Positions 1 to 9,592 of a stretch of DNA of 32,141 nt are shown here, in pieces. The notes beneath the pieces are model-generated. The model had not been told where the DNA came from and made no database searches. It was given only the letters and a program-made list of their open reading frames with translations. The number at the start of each line of letters is the position of its first letter. Positions within the stretch are counted from its first letter, which is position 1. Position numbers and translations under genes: made by a program. Origin of the DNA: Rhodospirillales bacterium (GTDB lineage: Bacteria > Pseudomonadota > Alphaproteobacteria > Azospirillales > Azospirillaceae); assembly GCA_003165295.1 (NCBI GenBank), contig PLTC01000040.1, forward strand, positions 1 to 32,141. Direction: 5' to 3'.

Positions 1-1
1 C

Positions 2-1000
2 GTGCTGCATCTGCTGGCCGCCGCGGCGGAAGGTGAAATCGGCTTCACCATGGCCGACATCGACCGGCTGTCGCGCCGGGTGCCCAATCTGTGCAAGGTC
101 GCGCCTTCGGATCCCGAGACCCACCTGGAGGACGTGCATCGCGCCGGCGGCGTCATGGCCATCCTGGGTCAACTCGACCATGCCGGCCTGATCAACCGCG
201 AGGTGCCGACGGTCCATGCGCCGACCCTGGGCGCCGCCCTCGAACGCTGGGACATCTGCCGCAACCCGTCCGCCGAGACCGATACCCTGTTCCGCGCCGC
301 CCCGGGCGGCATCGCCACCACCGTCGCCTTCAGTCAAAGCCGGCGCTACGAGGCTCTGGACCTGGACCGCAGCCGTGGCACCATTCGCGATCTGGACCAT
401 GCCCACAGCCGGGATGGCGGGCTGGCCGTACTCTATGGCAATCTGGCCGAGCAGGGTTGCATCGTCAAAACCGCCGGAGTCGATGCCGGCAATCTGGTAT
501 TCGCGGGACCGGCGCGGGTCTATGAAAGCCAGGATGCGGCGGTGGCCGGCATTCTCTGCGGCGAGGTGGTGGCCGGAGAGGTGGTGGTGATCCGCTATGA
601 GGGACCGCGCGGCGGACCCGGTATGCAGGAGATGCTGTATCCCACCAGCTATCTGAAATCCAAAGGACTGGGCAAGGCGTGCGCGCTGATCACCGATGGC
701 CGGTTTTCGGGCGGCACGTCGGGGCTGTCCATTGGTCACGTTTCGCCCGAGGCCGCCGAGGGTGGCCTGATCGCCCTGGTCGAGACCGGTGATCGCATCG
801 AGATCGACATTCCCCGGCGTAGCCTCCGGCTGGCGGTGCCCGAAGCCGAGCTGACCCGGCGCCGGACCGCCCACGGTACGGGGGCCTGGCAGCCCAGGGA
901 TCGGACACGCACCGTTTCTCCGGCCTTGCGCGCCTACGCGGCAATGACCACCAGCGCCGCCCGCGGCGCCGTCCGCGACGTGTCCAGGGTCGAGGGCTGA
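2..1000 (+). CDS. ilvD: Dihydroxy-acid dehydratase, 3' part (5' end outside the window)
   Basis: This is the C-terminal 332 residues of dihydroxy-acid dehydratase, a cytosolic iron-sulfur enzyme that converts 2,3-dihydroxy-3-methylbutanoate and its isoleucine-pathway homologue to the 2-keto acids in branched-chain amino acid synthesis. The full protein is about 615 residues, so roughly the first 280 lie to the left. Visible landmarks are the cluster-cysteine motif [40 protein letters not shown] and the family signature [20 protein letters not shown]. The C-terminal end AVRDVS also matches IlvD. The match to the E. coli enzyme as I remember it is close along the whole length, which favours IlvD over the related sugar-acid dehydratases (Edd, xylonate dehydratase). 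The GTG at position 2 is an internal codon, not a start. Confidence 0.96.
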   Translation: MLHLLAAAAEGEIGFTMADIDRLSRRVPNLCKVAPSDPETHLEDVHRAGGVMAILGQLDHAGLINREVPTVHAPTLGAALERWDICRNPSAETDTLFRAAPGGIATTVAFSQSRRYEALDLDRSRGTIRDLDHAHSRDGGLAVLYGNLAEQGCIVKTAGVDAGNLVFAGPARVYESQDAAVAGILCGEVVAGEVVVIRYEGPRGGPGMQEMLYPTSYLKSKGLGKACALITDGRFSGGTSGLSIGHVSPEAAEGGLIALVETGDRIEIDIPRRSLRLAVPEAELTRRRTAHGTGAWQPRDRTRTVSPALRAYAAMTTSAARGAVRDVSRVEG

Positions 1001-1305
1001 TCCGGGCGAGCCTGGATCGGGTTCAGGATGGCGTGCCCCCGATCCTCGGCGACCACGCGGCCAGCAGTTTTGGCTATTGGTTGGGATAGGGGTGTTTTTT
1101 TTCGGAGCCGGCGGGGGTCGGGAGGCAGGAAGTCGGATATGATTGTCGCTGGGAATCGTCGTCATCCCGAACCGCGTCTCGCAGTTCGATCGCCCGCGCC
1201 CTTCCTCAACATGACGTTGGTGAGCCAGGAACGAGGGGCTCTGCGTGAAAAAGGCCGAAGACGCCGCCATTCGCATTGAGAACCGCTGATCGCGTTTCGC
1301 CCGTC
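1001..1305. other. Intergenic stretch after ilvD
   Basis: No gene is supported here. An 8-bp inverted repeat (GGATCGGG at 1014-1021, CCCGATCC at 1038-1045) lies just after the ilvD stop and could end its transcript, although no T run follows directly. A run of eight T residues occurs at about 1095-1102 without a clear stem before it. A 17-bp sequence at 1272-1288 recurs inverted at 9185-9201, upstream of tssL. Confidence 0.5.
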
Positions 1306-1334
1306 TTGACCGACCAGCCTCCCTCACCTATCAT
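1306..1334 (+). promoter_or_regulatory. Sigma70-like promoter for the fluoride riboswitch transcript
   Basis: TTGACC at 1306-1311 and TATCAT at 1329-1334 are separated by exactly 17 bases. They are close to the housekeeping consensus, and transcription would start around 1340-1345, immediately before the riboswitch aptamer. The position makes sense, but the assignment rests on the motif alone. Confidence 0.6.
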
Positions 1335-1349
1335 GGTTTCCAGAATCGA

Positions 1350-1398
1350 TGGGGATGGAGTCCCCCGATAACCGCCGCAGAGGCTGATGGCTCCTACC
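1350..1398 (+). promoter_or_regulatory. Fluoride riboswitch (crcB motif)
   Basis: The sequence follows the conserved crcB RNA layout. GGGGATGGAG (1351-1360) is followed by TCCCCC (1361-1366), then ATAACCGCC (1368-1376) and GGCTGATGGCTCCTACC (1382-1398). GGGGA pairs with TCCCC, GCC (1374-1376) with GGC (1382-1384), and GGAG (1357-1360) with CTCC (1391-1394). Such RNAs bind fluoride with Mg2+ and turn on fluoride-resistance genes. Immediately downstream CCTACC (1393-1398) can instead pair with GGTAGG (1414-1419), which would compete with the aptamer pairing at 1391-1394, and a run of eight T residues follows at 1440-1447. This suggests control by transcription termination, although the terminator stem next to the T run is not clean. 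Confidence 0.85.
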
Positions 1399-1447
1399 AC
1401 GTGTTATGCGCGGGGTAGGTGTGTCCGGCCGGAGGGCGATTTTTTTT
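1393..1447 (+). terminator. Possible expression platform of the riboswitch
   Basis: The hairpin CCTACC (1393-1398) / GGTAGG (1414-1419), extended inward by CG/CG pairs at 1400-1401 and 1411-1412, overlaps the last conserved block of the aptamer. A T8 tract lies at 1440-1447, about 20 bases after the hairpin. This is further than in a simple intrinsic terminator, so either a second structure around TCCGGCCGGA (1424-1433) takes part or the arrangement is only partly functional. Confidence 0.4.
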
Positions 1448-1645
1448 GTTGCCCCTTTCGTCAAGGCCGTCTTCTCCCAGTTCGTTCGCAAGACTACTGG
1501 TGGGTGCCGAGCGGCGCCTGTGCCGCTTTCGATGTCGACTCTCTGCGCCGGCATCCGGGCGGTAACCGAGAAGGAGAGAGGCATGGGGGGACGTTTGGCT
1601 TGCTTCGGTATTATGGCTTGGTCTGGCACTGGTTGCGTCCGTGGT

Positions 1646-1957
1646 TTCGATCTGGGTCGCCAATTGTTCGAGTTGTTTCTCGACGAGGACATGCAATACT
1701 CCTGCGCCCCGTTCCGCGACGAAGGCGACAGTCTGGAAACGGCACAGAAGAACAAGGTGGCCTTGATTGCCCGCAAGCTGATGCTCCGCCCCGGCCTGAG
1801 CATCCTGGACATCGGCTCGGGCTGTGGGGGACTGGCGCTCTTACCTGCGGGGTGCCCAGTCCGAGCGTCTCCATGGCGGCTCCATGGTCTTTCACCTGCA
1901 GATGGCACGTGTCGGCCCGACGCCGTGCCTCTGACCCGCGACCACCTCCCTGAACCA
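1646..1957 (+). pseudogene. Remnant of cyclopropane-fatty-acyl-phospholipid synthase
   Basis: Pieces of a CFA synthase are readable, in order but in different frames. The frame starting at 1646 gives FDLGRQLFELFLDEDMQYSC and, after a short gap, KLMLRPGLSILDIGSGCGG, ending near 1840. These match the segment before and at the S-adenosylmethionine site (LDIGSGxGG). At 1842 the frame shifts by one and reads YLRGAQ, then HGGSMVFHLQMAR, which corresponds to the C-terminal 'HGGxMVFQxQLAR' of the family. A second shift restores the first frame for RPDAVPLTRDHL, the usual end of the protein. About 200 residues between the methyl-donor site and the C-terminus are deleted, and the N-terminal third was not found. 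The gene cannot make a working enzyme. It lies between the riboswitch and eno, and the long chimeric frame through it (1406-1987) ends by overlapping the eno start. Confidence 0.8.
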
Positions 1958-1980
1958 CCAACCCAACCGACCGAAGGTGA

Positions 1981-3285
<1,305 letters not shown>

Positions 3286-3289
3286 ACGG

Positions 3290-3625
3290 ATGGACAGTCC
3301 CTTTCTGGACCGATCGTTGTGGATCACCGATAACGTGTGCGCGGCGGCGATCCGCGATGTCAATCCGGTGTCACCCGGACATACGCTGATCGTGCCCAAG
3401 CGTCCGGTCCCGAGTATATTCGACTGCACCCACGCAGAGGTCCTGTCGATCTGGCTGCCGGTCGAAGAATGCAAGTGGGCCCTTGACGCCGAATTTAAAC
3501 CGCAAGGCCATCACGTCGGCATCAACTGCGGGGCCGATGCCGGGCAGCCCATCTTTCACGCCCACGTCCATCTCGTCCCGCGCTATCGGGGCGATCATTC
3601 CCCTCTGCGGCGGGGCACGGCATGA
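3290..3625 (+). CDS. HIT-family nucleotide hydrolase/transferase, short form
   Basis: A 111-residue protein with the histidine triad signature: GINCGADAGQ (residues 77-86) followed by H90-A-H92-V-H94 and LVPRYRGD. HIT proteins of this type hydrolyse phosphoramidate or dinucleotide bonds, such as AMP-lysine or diadenosine polyphosphates; the substrate here is unknown. Family members usually have 130-150 residues, so this one is compact at its C-terminus. I chose the ATG at 3290 because it is preceded by AAGGA at good distance and keeps the whole fold; a longer frame upstream overlaps eno. It starts 4 bases after the eno stop, so it should be co-transcribed with enolase and share fluoride control. 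A role in repairing nucleotide or phosphate adducts under fluoride stress is only a guess. Confidence 0.88.
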   Translation: MDSPFLDRSLWITDNVCAAAIRDVNPVSPGHTLIVPKRPVPSIFDCTHAEVLSIWLPVEECKWALDAEFKPQGHHVGINCGADAGQPIFHAHVHLVPRYRGDHSPLRRGTA

Positions 3626-3633
3626 CATCCGGG

Positions 3634-3656
3634 AGCGCGGCCGTCCCGGCCGCGCT
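3634..3656 (+). terminator. Hairpin ending the eno-HIT unit
   Basis: A perfect 10-bp stem (AGCGCGGCCG at 3634-3643, CGGCCGCGCT at 3647-3656) with a 3-base loop lies 9 bases after the HIT stop codon. The trailing sequence TCTGTC is only modestly T-rich. The site lies between convergent transcripts (HIT on +, tagF on -), so it may act in both directions. Confidence 0.65.
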
Positions 3657-3731
3657 TCTGTCAGATAACCTGACGCGATCAACTGGATATCGGGCAAAGC
3701 CCCCTTGCGTCATCCTTTACGCTCGACGGTA

Positions 3732-4475
3732 TCAGTCACTGTCTTCGGGGTAAACCGCGTCGGCGTTGCTCCAGCCCCAATAGTCCCAGGCACCGTCAAA
3801 AAAGGCGGTAACGGCCCGGGAATCGGGCAGGCCATCGCACACCGTCAAAGACGGCGCGACCCGGCCGGTGCCAAGGGTCCACCACAGGCTGTAGCGTTGG
3901 GGCAGGGTGGCGGCCAGTTCGTGGACCAGGGCGGGATAGGACAGGGCGGGCGGTTGGGTCGGGTCGAGGGAGACGTGCCAGCCCGGGCCGGTGCAGGCCA
4001 GTGGCGGCGCCGGCCCCTCCCGTTCGGGCGGACCCAGACCCTGGACCCGGGTGGTGAAGGTCTCGAGATGCAGGTTGGGGTCGAGGGCCTGACGCAGCAG
4101 GGCCTCGGCCCGGCCATACCAGGCGCTGGCCGTGACCGGCAGGGTGGCGGGGTCGGTGCCGGCGGGCACCGCGGTTACGAGGCACAACGGAAACACCCGG
4201 CCCAGGCGATCGGCGCCGGGCGCCAGCAGTCCTGCCACCGGGTCGGGGCCGCAGACGCCGGCCTTCAGGGCAAAGCGCCACACCGGTCCTTCGGCGACCA
4301 GCGGCGCCCAGACCTCGCCGAATCGGTCCCAGCCGCTTTGCCAGACCTCGTGAAGCCAGGTTTCCCAGGGTTCGAGGAACGAAGCCGGCAGGGCACGGGC
4401 CAGGAAATCCCCGTAAGAGGGCAGCTTGCCAAAAAAGCCGGGACCGAAGGCCGTGGTGCTCGCACGCGGGTTCAT
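3732..4475 (-). CDS. tagF: Type VI secretion-associated protein TagF
   Basis: A 247-residue protein of the TagF (BMA_A0400/ImpM) family. The diagnostic N-terminal motif FGKLPSYGDFLAR is at residues 15-27, followed by PWETWLHEVWQ and a long domain with SAWYGRAEALLRQAL. In Pseudomonas TagF represses type VI secretion after translation; in other species its role is less clear, and some carry it fused to a PP2C phosphatase (PppA), which this one is not. The start ATG overlaps the tssM stop by 4 bases (ATGA), so the two are translationally coupled. It is the last gene of the tssL-tssM-tagF block. Confidence 0.9.
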   Translation of the reverse strand: MNPRASTTAFGPGFFGKLPSYGDFLARALPASFLEPWETWLHEVWQSGWDRFGEVWAPLVAEGPVWRFALKAGVCGPDPVAGLLAPGADRLGRVFPLCLVTAVPAGTDPATLPVTASAWYGRAEALLRQALDPNLHLETFTTRVQGLGPPEREGPAPPLACTGPGWHVSLDPTQPPALSYPALVHELAATLPQRYSLWWTLGTGRVAPSLTVCDGLPDSRAVTAFFDGAWDYWGWSNADAVYPEDSD

Positions 4476-7400
4476 GGCGACTTTCCAGGGTCGAGGAGCA
4501 GGGCACGGTCGGCGGCCTCACCAAGACCGGCGAACCAACCGGCCATCGGTGCCGGCAGGGCCGCGGCCAGGGCCTTGACCCGGTCGGCGGCGCGACGGAC
4601 TCCGGCTTCGGCGGCGGCATCCCGGTTGGTGGCGGCCCAGGCGGCCAGGGCCTGCCGTAATTCGCCGAGAGCCGCCACCGCGGCGGTGATCGGGGCGGGT
4701 CCGCCGTCGGCTCCGGGCTGGGCCAGTGACCGCAGGGTGGCGAACCGCCGGCCCAGTTCGGCCGCAGCCGGGGTCCACCAGCCGGGATCGTCGGTGCCGG
4801 TGGCGGCGTGAACCGTCGTAACCACGGTGGCGCCGGCGGGCAGTCCGAGCATGCCGGCGGTGGTCGGACCGGCGTCGGCCGGTGTGGCTGCCGATGCCGG
4901 CGGTGTCGGTGATGGAAGGTCGGTTTCGGCGGCGACCGCCCGGGCCAGCACCGGCAGCGGCGAATCCGGGCCGGAGGCCGCAGCCAGCACCGGCAACAGC
5001 TCCGGCACGGTGCCGGTTGGTGCCAGGGTCAGATCGTCGAGCAGGTCCTGCCACTGGCGGGCGTAGGCGTTGAAGTAGCGGGTGGCCAGGTCCCGACGCA
5101 ACTGGCCGGCCCGGACGGCGATGGCTTCGGCATCCATGGAGAGGCCCGACACCCAGCCTTCCCCCGCCAGATCCGAGGCCACCTGGGCGATCACCGGCAG
5201 TACCGTTCGCAGGCATCCGTCCCGGGTATAAAGGCCGGGTATCGGTTCCGACAGCGCCTGACCCGAGCGTCGGACCAGCACCCGGGAAAGGGCGCCGCCG
5301 GTATGGTCGGGCAGTTGCCAGCCGGGCAGGCTGCGCAATTCCGGTGCGGTCCGCAGGAGCGCGGTGGCGCGATCGGCCAGGGAGAAGGCTGCCAGCCGCC
5401 GCCGTGCCTCGGCCACCACCGGGCCGATGTCGGTTCCGGCGGTGCTGACGGACAGGCCACCCTCGAGCAGCGTCTCCAGATAGTCGGCCAGCCGCCGCCG
5501 GTCGTCCTCGTGTTCCGGCCCGGGCAGGCCCGCGATCCAATCCATCGTGAACCATTGGGTGACGACGTAACGGTCCAGCGGGGCTTGCCCGGTCAGCATC
5601 AACAGCACCTTAAGCGCGTCGTAAAGACGTTCGGGCAACTGCGGAGCGGTCTCGGGAGCGGTGGCCAAATGCTGTTCCAGCCGCACCACCAGTCGGGGTA
5701 ACAGCAGGCGGCGCAGGGCGCGATGAAGGGCCGAGGCGGCCAGCTCGGGTAACCGGTCGCCCGCATCCAGACCCGGTGCCCACGGGATCGCGTCGGTGCC
5801 GGCCGGGACGGTTTTCCTGAGCGCCGCGATGGCGTCGAGAACCGGCAGGACCGGGGCGATGTCGCTCTCGGTGACCTGATCAACCAGCGGGCCGCCGGCC
5901 AGTCCGTCGGGCAGCAGGCGTTGGGCGTCATCAAGACCGACTTCCAGGGCGGCAAGCTGGCGATGGGTGGTGAGCCACGCCTGTCCCCATAACCCGGCCA
6001 GCAGCAGGGCGGCGGTGAGAGCGGTCAGCGTCGCCCAGCGTCGCTGCCGGAACAGCCGGGAGGAGGTGGCACCGGGCGGGCCGTCTCCGGCCAGATGGGC
6101 CTCGGCGAACACCACTTCGCGGAACAGCCGGTGCAGGAAAAAACCCTGATCGTCGTCAGGGCCGTGATCGACCTCGGGCAACCGGTCGTCGAGGCCAAAG
6201 GCCGAGACCATTTCAGCGGCGAGCGCGTCGATCGGGGGACCTTCGCGCCTCGCGCTGGTGAAATAGAGGCCGCGCAGCGTCAGCCGCCCGAGCGCCGGAC
6301 GGTCGGAGGCGGATTCGAAAGTTCGTGTCAGGAACCCGGTCAGCGGTGCCCCCATGGCCATCACCTGCTGGGGAAAGCCGGCGATCAGGGCACGGCACAC
6401 CGGGTCGGGCTCCTGGTCCAGTCGTTCCAGCATCCGGTGTTCCAGTCGGGCGATCAAAGGGTCAAAGAGACCGGAGAAGCGGTCGGCCAGGGTGGCGGTA
6501 CCCGAAGCCGCGGCGTTCGCGGGCTCTCCCGCTGGTTCTCCCACCAGGGGGAAGGTCAGGCCCCAGACCTGCCGGCGCTCCTCCGGGGACAACCCGGAAA
6601 AGAATTCCGAAAAGCCGGCGAGGCGGTCGGCCTTGGTCACCAGCAGATAGACCGGCAGCCGGACGCCCAGCCGGTCGTCGATTTCCGTCAATCTATGGTT
6701 GAGAGAGTCGGCGATGGCCAGAGGATCGGCGCCGTCCTGGCCGGTCAGATCGGCCAGACTCACGGTGACCACCAGGCCGTTGACCGGTTGCGCCGGCCGG
6801 TGCCGTTTCAAGAGATTGAGCAGGCCAAGCCAGGCGGCGTTGTCCAGCGGACGGTCGCTGTCCTGGGTCGTGTAACGGCCGGCGGTGTCAACCAGCACCG
6901 CTTCGGACGTGAACCACCAGTCGCAGCTTCGGGTTCCGGCGACGCCCTGGATCGGATGGCGGCCGAGCAGGTCGGACAACGGAAAGGTCAGTCCCGAGCG
7001 GGCAATGGCTGTGGTCTTGCCGGCGCCGGGCGCGCCGATCACCAGATACCAGGGCAGCCGGCGCAGGGACGAGCTGCCCAGGCGGTTGCTGTAGGTGGTC
7101 AGCGCCTCGGTCAGCCGGCGGCGCAACCCCACGATCTCGGCGCCGCCCGGTCCGCCGGCTTCTCCGGGGTCGGCCGGGATGCGGTCGGCCAGCAGCCGTC
7201 GGGGCAGTCGGAGCGGCGCCGTCGGCTCCAGCGGAAGGACCGTGCCGCTGCCGCTGCCGGTGGCCGTGATCAGTGCCCGGATCAGTCGGCGGTTGGCCCG
7301 GCGTTCCCGGACCTGGCGCATCTGGTTGAACAATCCCCAGGCGATCATTGCCATAATCACGCCGGCCAGCCGCGGCTCTTCGTCTTCGAAGGGCCGGAAG

Positions 7401-7654
7401 CCGCCCAGCGACAGCAGTGGACCCAGAAACCAGAGCAGCAGGCAGGCGGCCAGGGCGCCGGCAAGGCTGATCAGCCATTGGCTGGTCAGTGCCCGACGAA
7501 TTTGACCCAGGCTTTGGCTGACGCCGACCAGGAGACGCAGCCAGCGCCGCCGGCCCGGCCCCGGCCGGGTTCGCCGTGGTGGTCGGGCCGGGCGGGCGGT
7601 CTCCTGAGCCTCGGGGCTTTCCTGATCTTCCGGAGGGCTGTGATCCCAGGTCAT
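4472..7654 (-). CDS. tssM: Type VI secretion inner-membrane protein TssM (IcmF/VasK family)
   Basis: A 1060-residue TssM, slightly shorter than the usual 1100-1250. TssM spans the inner membrane and periplasm and, with TssL and the lipoprotein TssJ, forms the membrane core of the type VI secretion system. Two transmembrane helices are visible at about residues 62-83 and 95-112, followed by a cytoplasmic nucleotide-binding domain with Walker A GAPGAGKTT (about 207-215) and a Walker-B-like VDTAGRY. A third helix (about 555-575, LTALTAALLLAGLWGQAWL) leads into the large periplasmic part. The presence of Walker A suggests an ATP-binding TssM. It overlaps tssL and tagF by 4 bases each. The N-terminal 35 residues are rich in proline and arginine. 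The gene for its partner TssJ is not in the window. Confidence 0.94.
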   Translation of the reverse strand: MTWDHSPPEDQESPEAQETARPARPPRRTRPGPGRRRWLRLLVGVSQSLGQIRRALTSQWLISLAGALAACLLLWFLGPLLSLGGFRPFEDEEPRLAGVIMAMIAWGLFNQMRQVRERRANRRLIRALITATGSGSGTVLPLEPTAPLRLPRRLLADRIPADPGEAGGPGGAEIVGLRRRLTEALTTYSNRLGSSSLRRLPWYLVIGAPGAGKTTAIARSGLTFPLSDLLGRHPIQGVAGTRSCDWWFTSEAVLVDTAGRYTTQDSDRPLDNAAWLGLLNLLKRHRPAQPVNGLVVTVSLADLTGQDGADPLAIADSLNHRLTEIDDRLGVRLPVYLLVTKADRLAGFSEFFSGLSPEERRQVWGLTFPLVGEPAGEPANAAASGTATLADRFSGLFDPLIARLEHRMLERLDQEPDPVCRALIAGFPQQVMAMGAPLTGFLTRTFESASDRPALGRLTLRGLYFTSARREGPPIDALAAEMVSAFGLDDRLPEVDHGPDDDQGFFLHRLFREVVFAEAHLAGDGPPGATSSRLFRQRRWATLTALTAALLLAGLWGQAWLTTHRQLAALEVGLDDAQRLLPDGLAGGPLVDQVTESDIAPVLPVLDAIAALRKTVPAGTDAIPWAPGLDAGDRLPELAASALHRALRRLLLPRLVVRLEQHLATAPETAPQLPERLYDALKVLLMLTGQAPLDRYVVTQWFTMDWIAGLPGPEHEDDRRRLADYLETLLEGGLSVSTAGTDIGPVVAEARRRLAAFSLADRATALLRTAPELRSLPGWQLPDHTGGALSRVLVRRSGQALSEPIPGLYTRDGCLRTVLPVIAQVASDLAGEGWVSGLSMDAEAIAVRAGQLRRDLATRYFNAYARQWQDLLDDLTLAPTGTVPELLPVLAAASGPDSPLPVLARAVAAETDLPSPTPPASAATPADAGPTTAGMLGLPAGATVVTTVHAATGTDDPGWWTPAAAELGRRFATLRSLAQPGADGGPAPITAAVAALGELRQALAAWAATNRDAAAEAGVRRAADRVKALAAALPAPMAGWFAGLGEAADRALLLDPGKSP

Positions 7655-9030
7655 CGGCCGGACTCCGCCGGGGCCAGGATGATTTCGATCCGGCCGTTGC
7701 GGTTCCGGTCGGTCGGGCCGGCGGCGGGCGGTAGCGGCCCGCCATCGGCACTGCCTTCGATCTCGACCCGCTCGGGGGCGCGAAGGTGAGCAACCAGTAC
7801 CCGGGCAAAGGCCCGGGCCTGGGCCTCGGTCAGGGCTGTGCCGGAGGGAAAGCGCAGGGTCGGGACAAAACTGTCGTCGGTGTGACCGACCACCTGAATG
7901 TGCCCGGACTCGCGATCGAGGACCACCACCAGATGTTCGGCCAGATCGTGGCCGGGACCGGACAGGGTATCGTCGGCGCGGCCGAAGGCCAGGCTGGTGG
8001 GGATGCGGATCACGTCCCCGGCATCGGTGGTGACGACCTCGATCTGGCCGATGGCGGTTTCCCCGGCCAAAGCGTCCCGGAGCCGTCCCGCCCGGGCCGA
8101 CGGCGCCCGGACAACGGTCGTGGCGCCTGCGGCGGGCGGGCCGGCACGGGCTCCGGGTTCCGCGGGGCCGATCAGCGCCGGCCGGTCGGGCAGCAGGGCT
8201 GCCAACTGTCGGCAGGCGCCATCGATTTCGCTCCCCAGAGAAAAGGCCAGCAGAGCGTACAGTCCGGTCAGCAGAGCGCCTGTCACGGCGGCCGTGACCC
8301 AGACCGGCAGCACCGCACCCGGCGGTGGCCGGGGGGGCGGGACACCCGGCCAGGACGGCGACAACCCGGCGGCCGGGCCGCGTGCGGCGGCGATCAGCGC
8401 GTTGATGTCTTCACGCCGGCGGCGGAATTCGACGGCGCCGTTGGCCTGGGTCCGGGTGTCGCCTTCGAACCCCAGGGCGAGGCACACCGAGAACAATTCC
8501 AGTTCGTTCCGATGCCGGTCGGGCTCTCCCCGGATGTGCTGGAGCAGAGTCAGCAGGCTCGGTCCGGGCTCCAGCGACTGGTAGAAGGTCCGGGTCAGGC
8601 AGCATTCGGACCAACCCGTCCGCTGGCCCCAGGCGGTGTCGCCGATGATGTCGTCCAGGGCGGCGCACAGGATGAAATGGGCGGCGCGCATCTGGTCCGG
8701 CGGCATTCCGGCGGCGCGGGCGGCCGACGGGAACCGGCGCAGGGCGGCGATGATGCGGTGGCGCAGGTCCTCGGGATTGGGGGGCGGCGGCAGTTCGGAC
8801 AGCCGCAGCATCAGGGCCAGCAACGGCGTTGCGGTGTGCAGAATCGGGTTGGCCCCGGCTTCGACCGGCCGCGGCCCGCTGCCCCGCCGGTCCGCGCCGG
8901 TCGCCAGTCGGCTCAGCCGCGCCCGGATGCCCCCGAGCCAGGTCGGGGATCCCGAACCGGTGCCATCGGGGTCTTCTTCGGAAGGGCTGTCCGGCGTGTC
9001 TTGGAGGTGACCCATGGCTTGGTGACCCAT
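7651..9030 (-). CDS. tssL: Type VI secretion protein TssL with OmpA-like peptidoglycan-binding domain
   Basis: With the chosen start the protein has 459 residues. Residues about 60-215 form the cytoplasmic DotU/TssL domain (NPILHTATPLLALMLRL, ALDDIIGDTAWG, ELFSVCLALGFEGDTR). One transmembrane helix is at about 241-265 (LPVWVTAAVTGALLTGLYALL). The C-terminal domain (about 340-455) is OmpA-like, with VGHTDDS and NRNGRIEI, and would anchor the complex to peptidoglycan as in the specialised TssL proteins. The frame extends upstream to 9213, but those residues look untranslated. I prefer the ATG at 9030; the ATG at 9015 lies in a direct repeat of the same 10 bases (ATGGGTCACC twice), so the start is uncertain by five codons. 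It overlaps tssM by ATGA. Confidence 0.9.
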   Translation of the reverse strand: MGHQAMGHLQDTPDSPSEEDPDGTGSGSPTWLGGIRARLSRLATGADRRGSGPRPVEAGANPILHTATPLLALMLRLSELPPPPNPEDLRHRIIAALRRFPSAARAAGMPPDQMRAAHFILCAALDDIIGDTAWGQRTGWSECCLTRTFYQSLEPGPSLLTLLQHIRGEPDRHRNELELFSVCLALGFEGDTRTQANGAVEFRRRREDINALIAAARGPAAGLSPSWPGVPPPRPPPGAVLPVWVTAAVTGALLTGLYALLAFSLGSEIDGACRQLAALLPDRPALIGPAEPGARAGPPAAGATTVVRAPSARAGRLRDALAGETAIGQIEVVTTDAGDVIRIPTSLAFGRADDTLSGPGHDLAEHLVVVLDRESGHIQVVGHTDDSFVPTLRFPSGTALTEAQARAFARVLVAHLRAPERVEIEGSADGGPLPPAAGPTDRNRNGRIEIILAPAESGR

Positions 9031-9514
9031 GGCCCGGTGGCTGAAGGAAGGACCGCGCTTCGCCTTTGCAGACTGGGAACGGATGGACGAAGGCGGGCGG
9101 GTTCGGAAAACGAGGGAGTCTGTTCCGACGCTCCCGCCCGTTTGCCAGATCCACCGGAAACCGCCCAAAAAGTCAAGGGAGCGCCAGCGGTTCTCAATGC
9201 GGCTGAGTCGCATTTGCGAAGGGTCGGGTGGGGGACACCGCCCGAGGCCCTTTGACAGCCTGTTCCTGAAGGCGACCTGCCTGTGACCGGGGCGGGGGCG
9301 GGGGGGGCGGGCGTTCCGGGCGCCCGACGCGCGGCGTTATACTTCAAGCCCGATCAGGACGTCCCGGCGGCCGCATACGGGAATGCGTGACCAGCGCAGT
9401 TGCCGCGGCTATGAGTAATTTCCGGGGCTTTTGATCCCGAACGATGGGGGGTATTCTGGACATCGTAAATATTTACGGAAAGCGGTTGGTCATCCTCGAA
9501 AAGGACGATATCCC
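9031..9514. other. Upstream region of tssL with a G-run cluster
   Basis: No gene is supported. On the minus strand the stretch holds a TTGACT hexamer (9176-9171) that could be a -35 element for tssL, and overlapping palindromes around 9193-9215 (CTCA...TGAG and AATGCG...CGCATT) that resemble Fur-type operators. On the plus strand 9289-9311 has four G runs separated by single C residues. From about 9400 the sequence becomes clearly more AT-rich than the flanking genes. Confidence 0.45.
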
Positions 9515-9592
9515 ATGCGCGGCATCCTGTTGTGGGTGGTGGGAATTCCACTCCCAATTATTATCGTACTGTACCTGCTTCACGTCATCTGA
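9515..9592 (+). CDS. Tiny hydrophobic membrane protein (25 residues)
   Basis: ATG at 9515 opens a 25-codon frame ending with TGA at 9590-9592. The product, MRGILLWVVGIPLPIIIVLY followed by LLHVI, is essentially one transmembrane helix with a positive N-terminus. A good ribosome binding site (AAAGGA at 9499-9504) lies at suitable distance. The pattern 'ILLWxxGIPxPIIxxLxL' resembles small uncharacterised membrane proteins that I recall from other proteobacteria, often near stress genes, so I consider it real although no function is known. It lies in an AT-richer island between tssL and the DUF883 gene. Confidence 0.65.
   Translation: MRGILLWVVGIPLPIIIVLYLLHVI

Noticed and set aside
6095-7789. 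564-codon open frame on the plus strand opposite tssM
   Set aside because: Composition is glycine-, glutamine- and arginine-rich without domains, and it is antisense to a clear TssM.
9031-9213. N-terminal extension of TssL
   Set aside because: The text is unlike TssL proteins and contains the likely promoter; ATG 9030 or 9015 gives the usual family start.
7786-9255. 489-codon open frame on the plus strand opposite tssL
   Set aside because: It is antisense to a clear TssL with DotU and OmpA domains and shows only low-complexity sequence.
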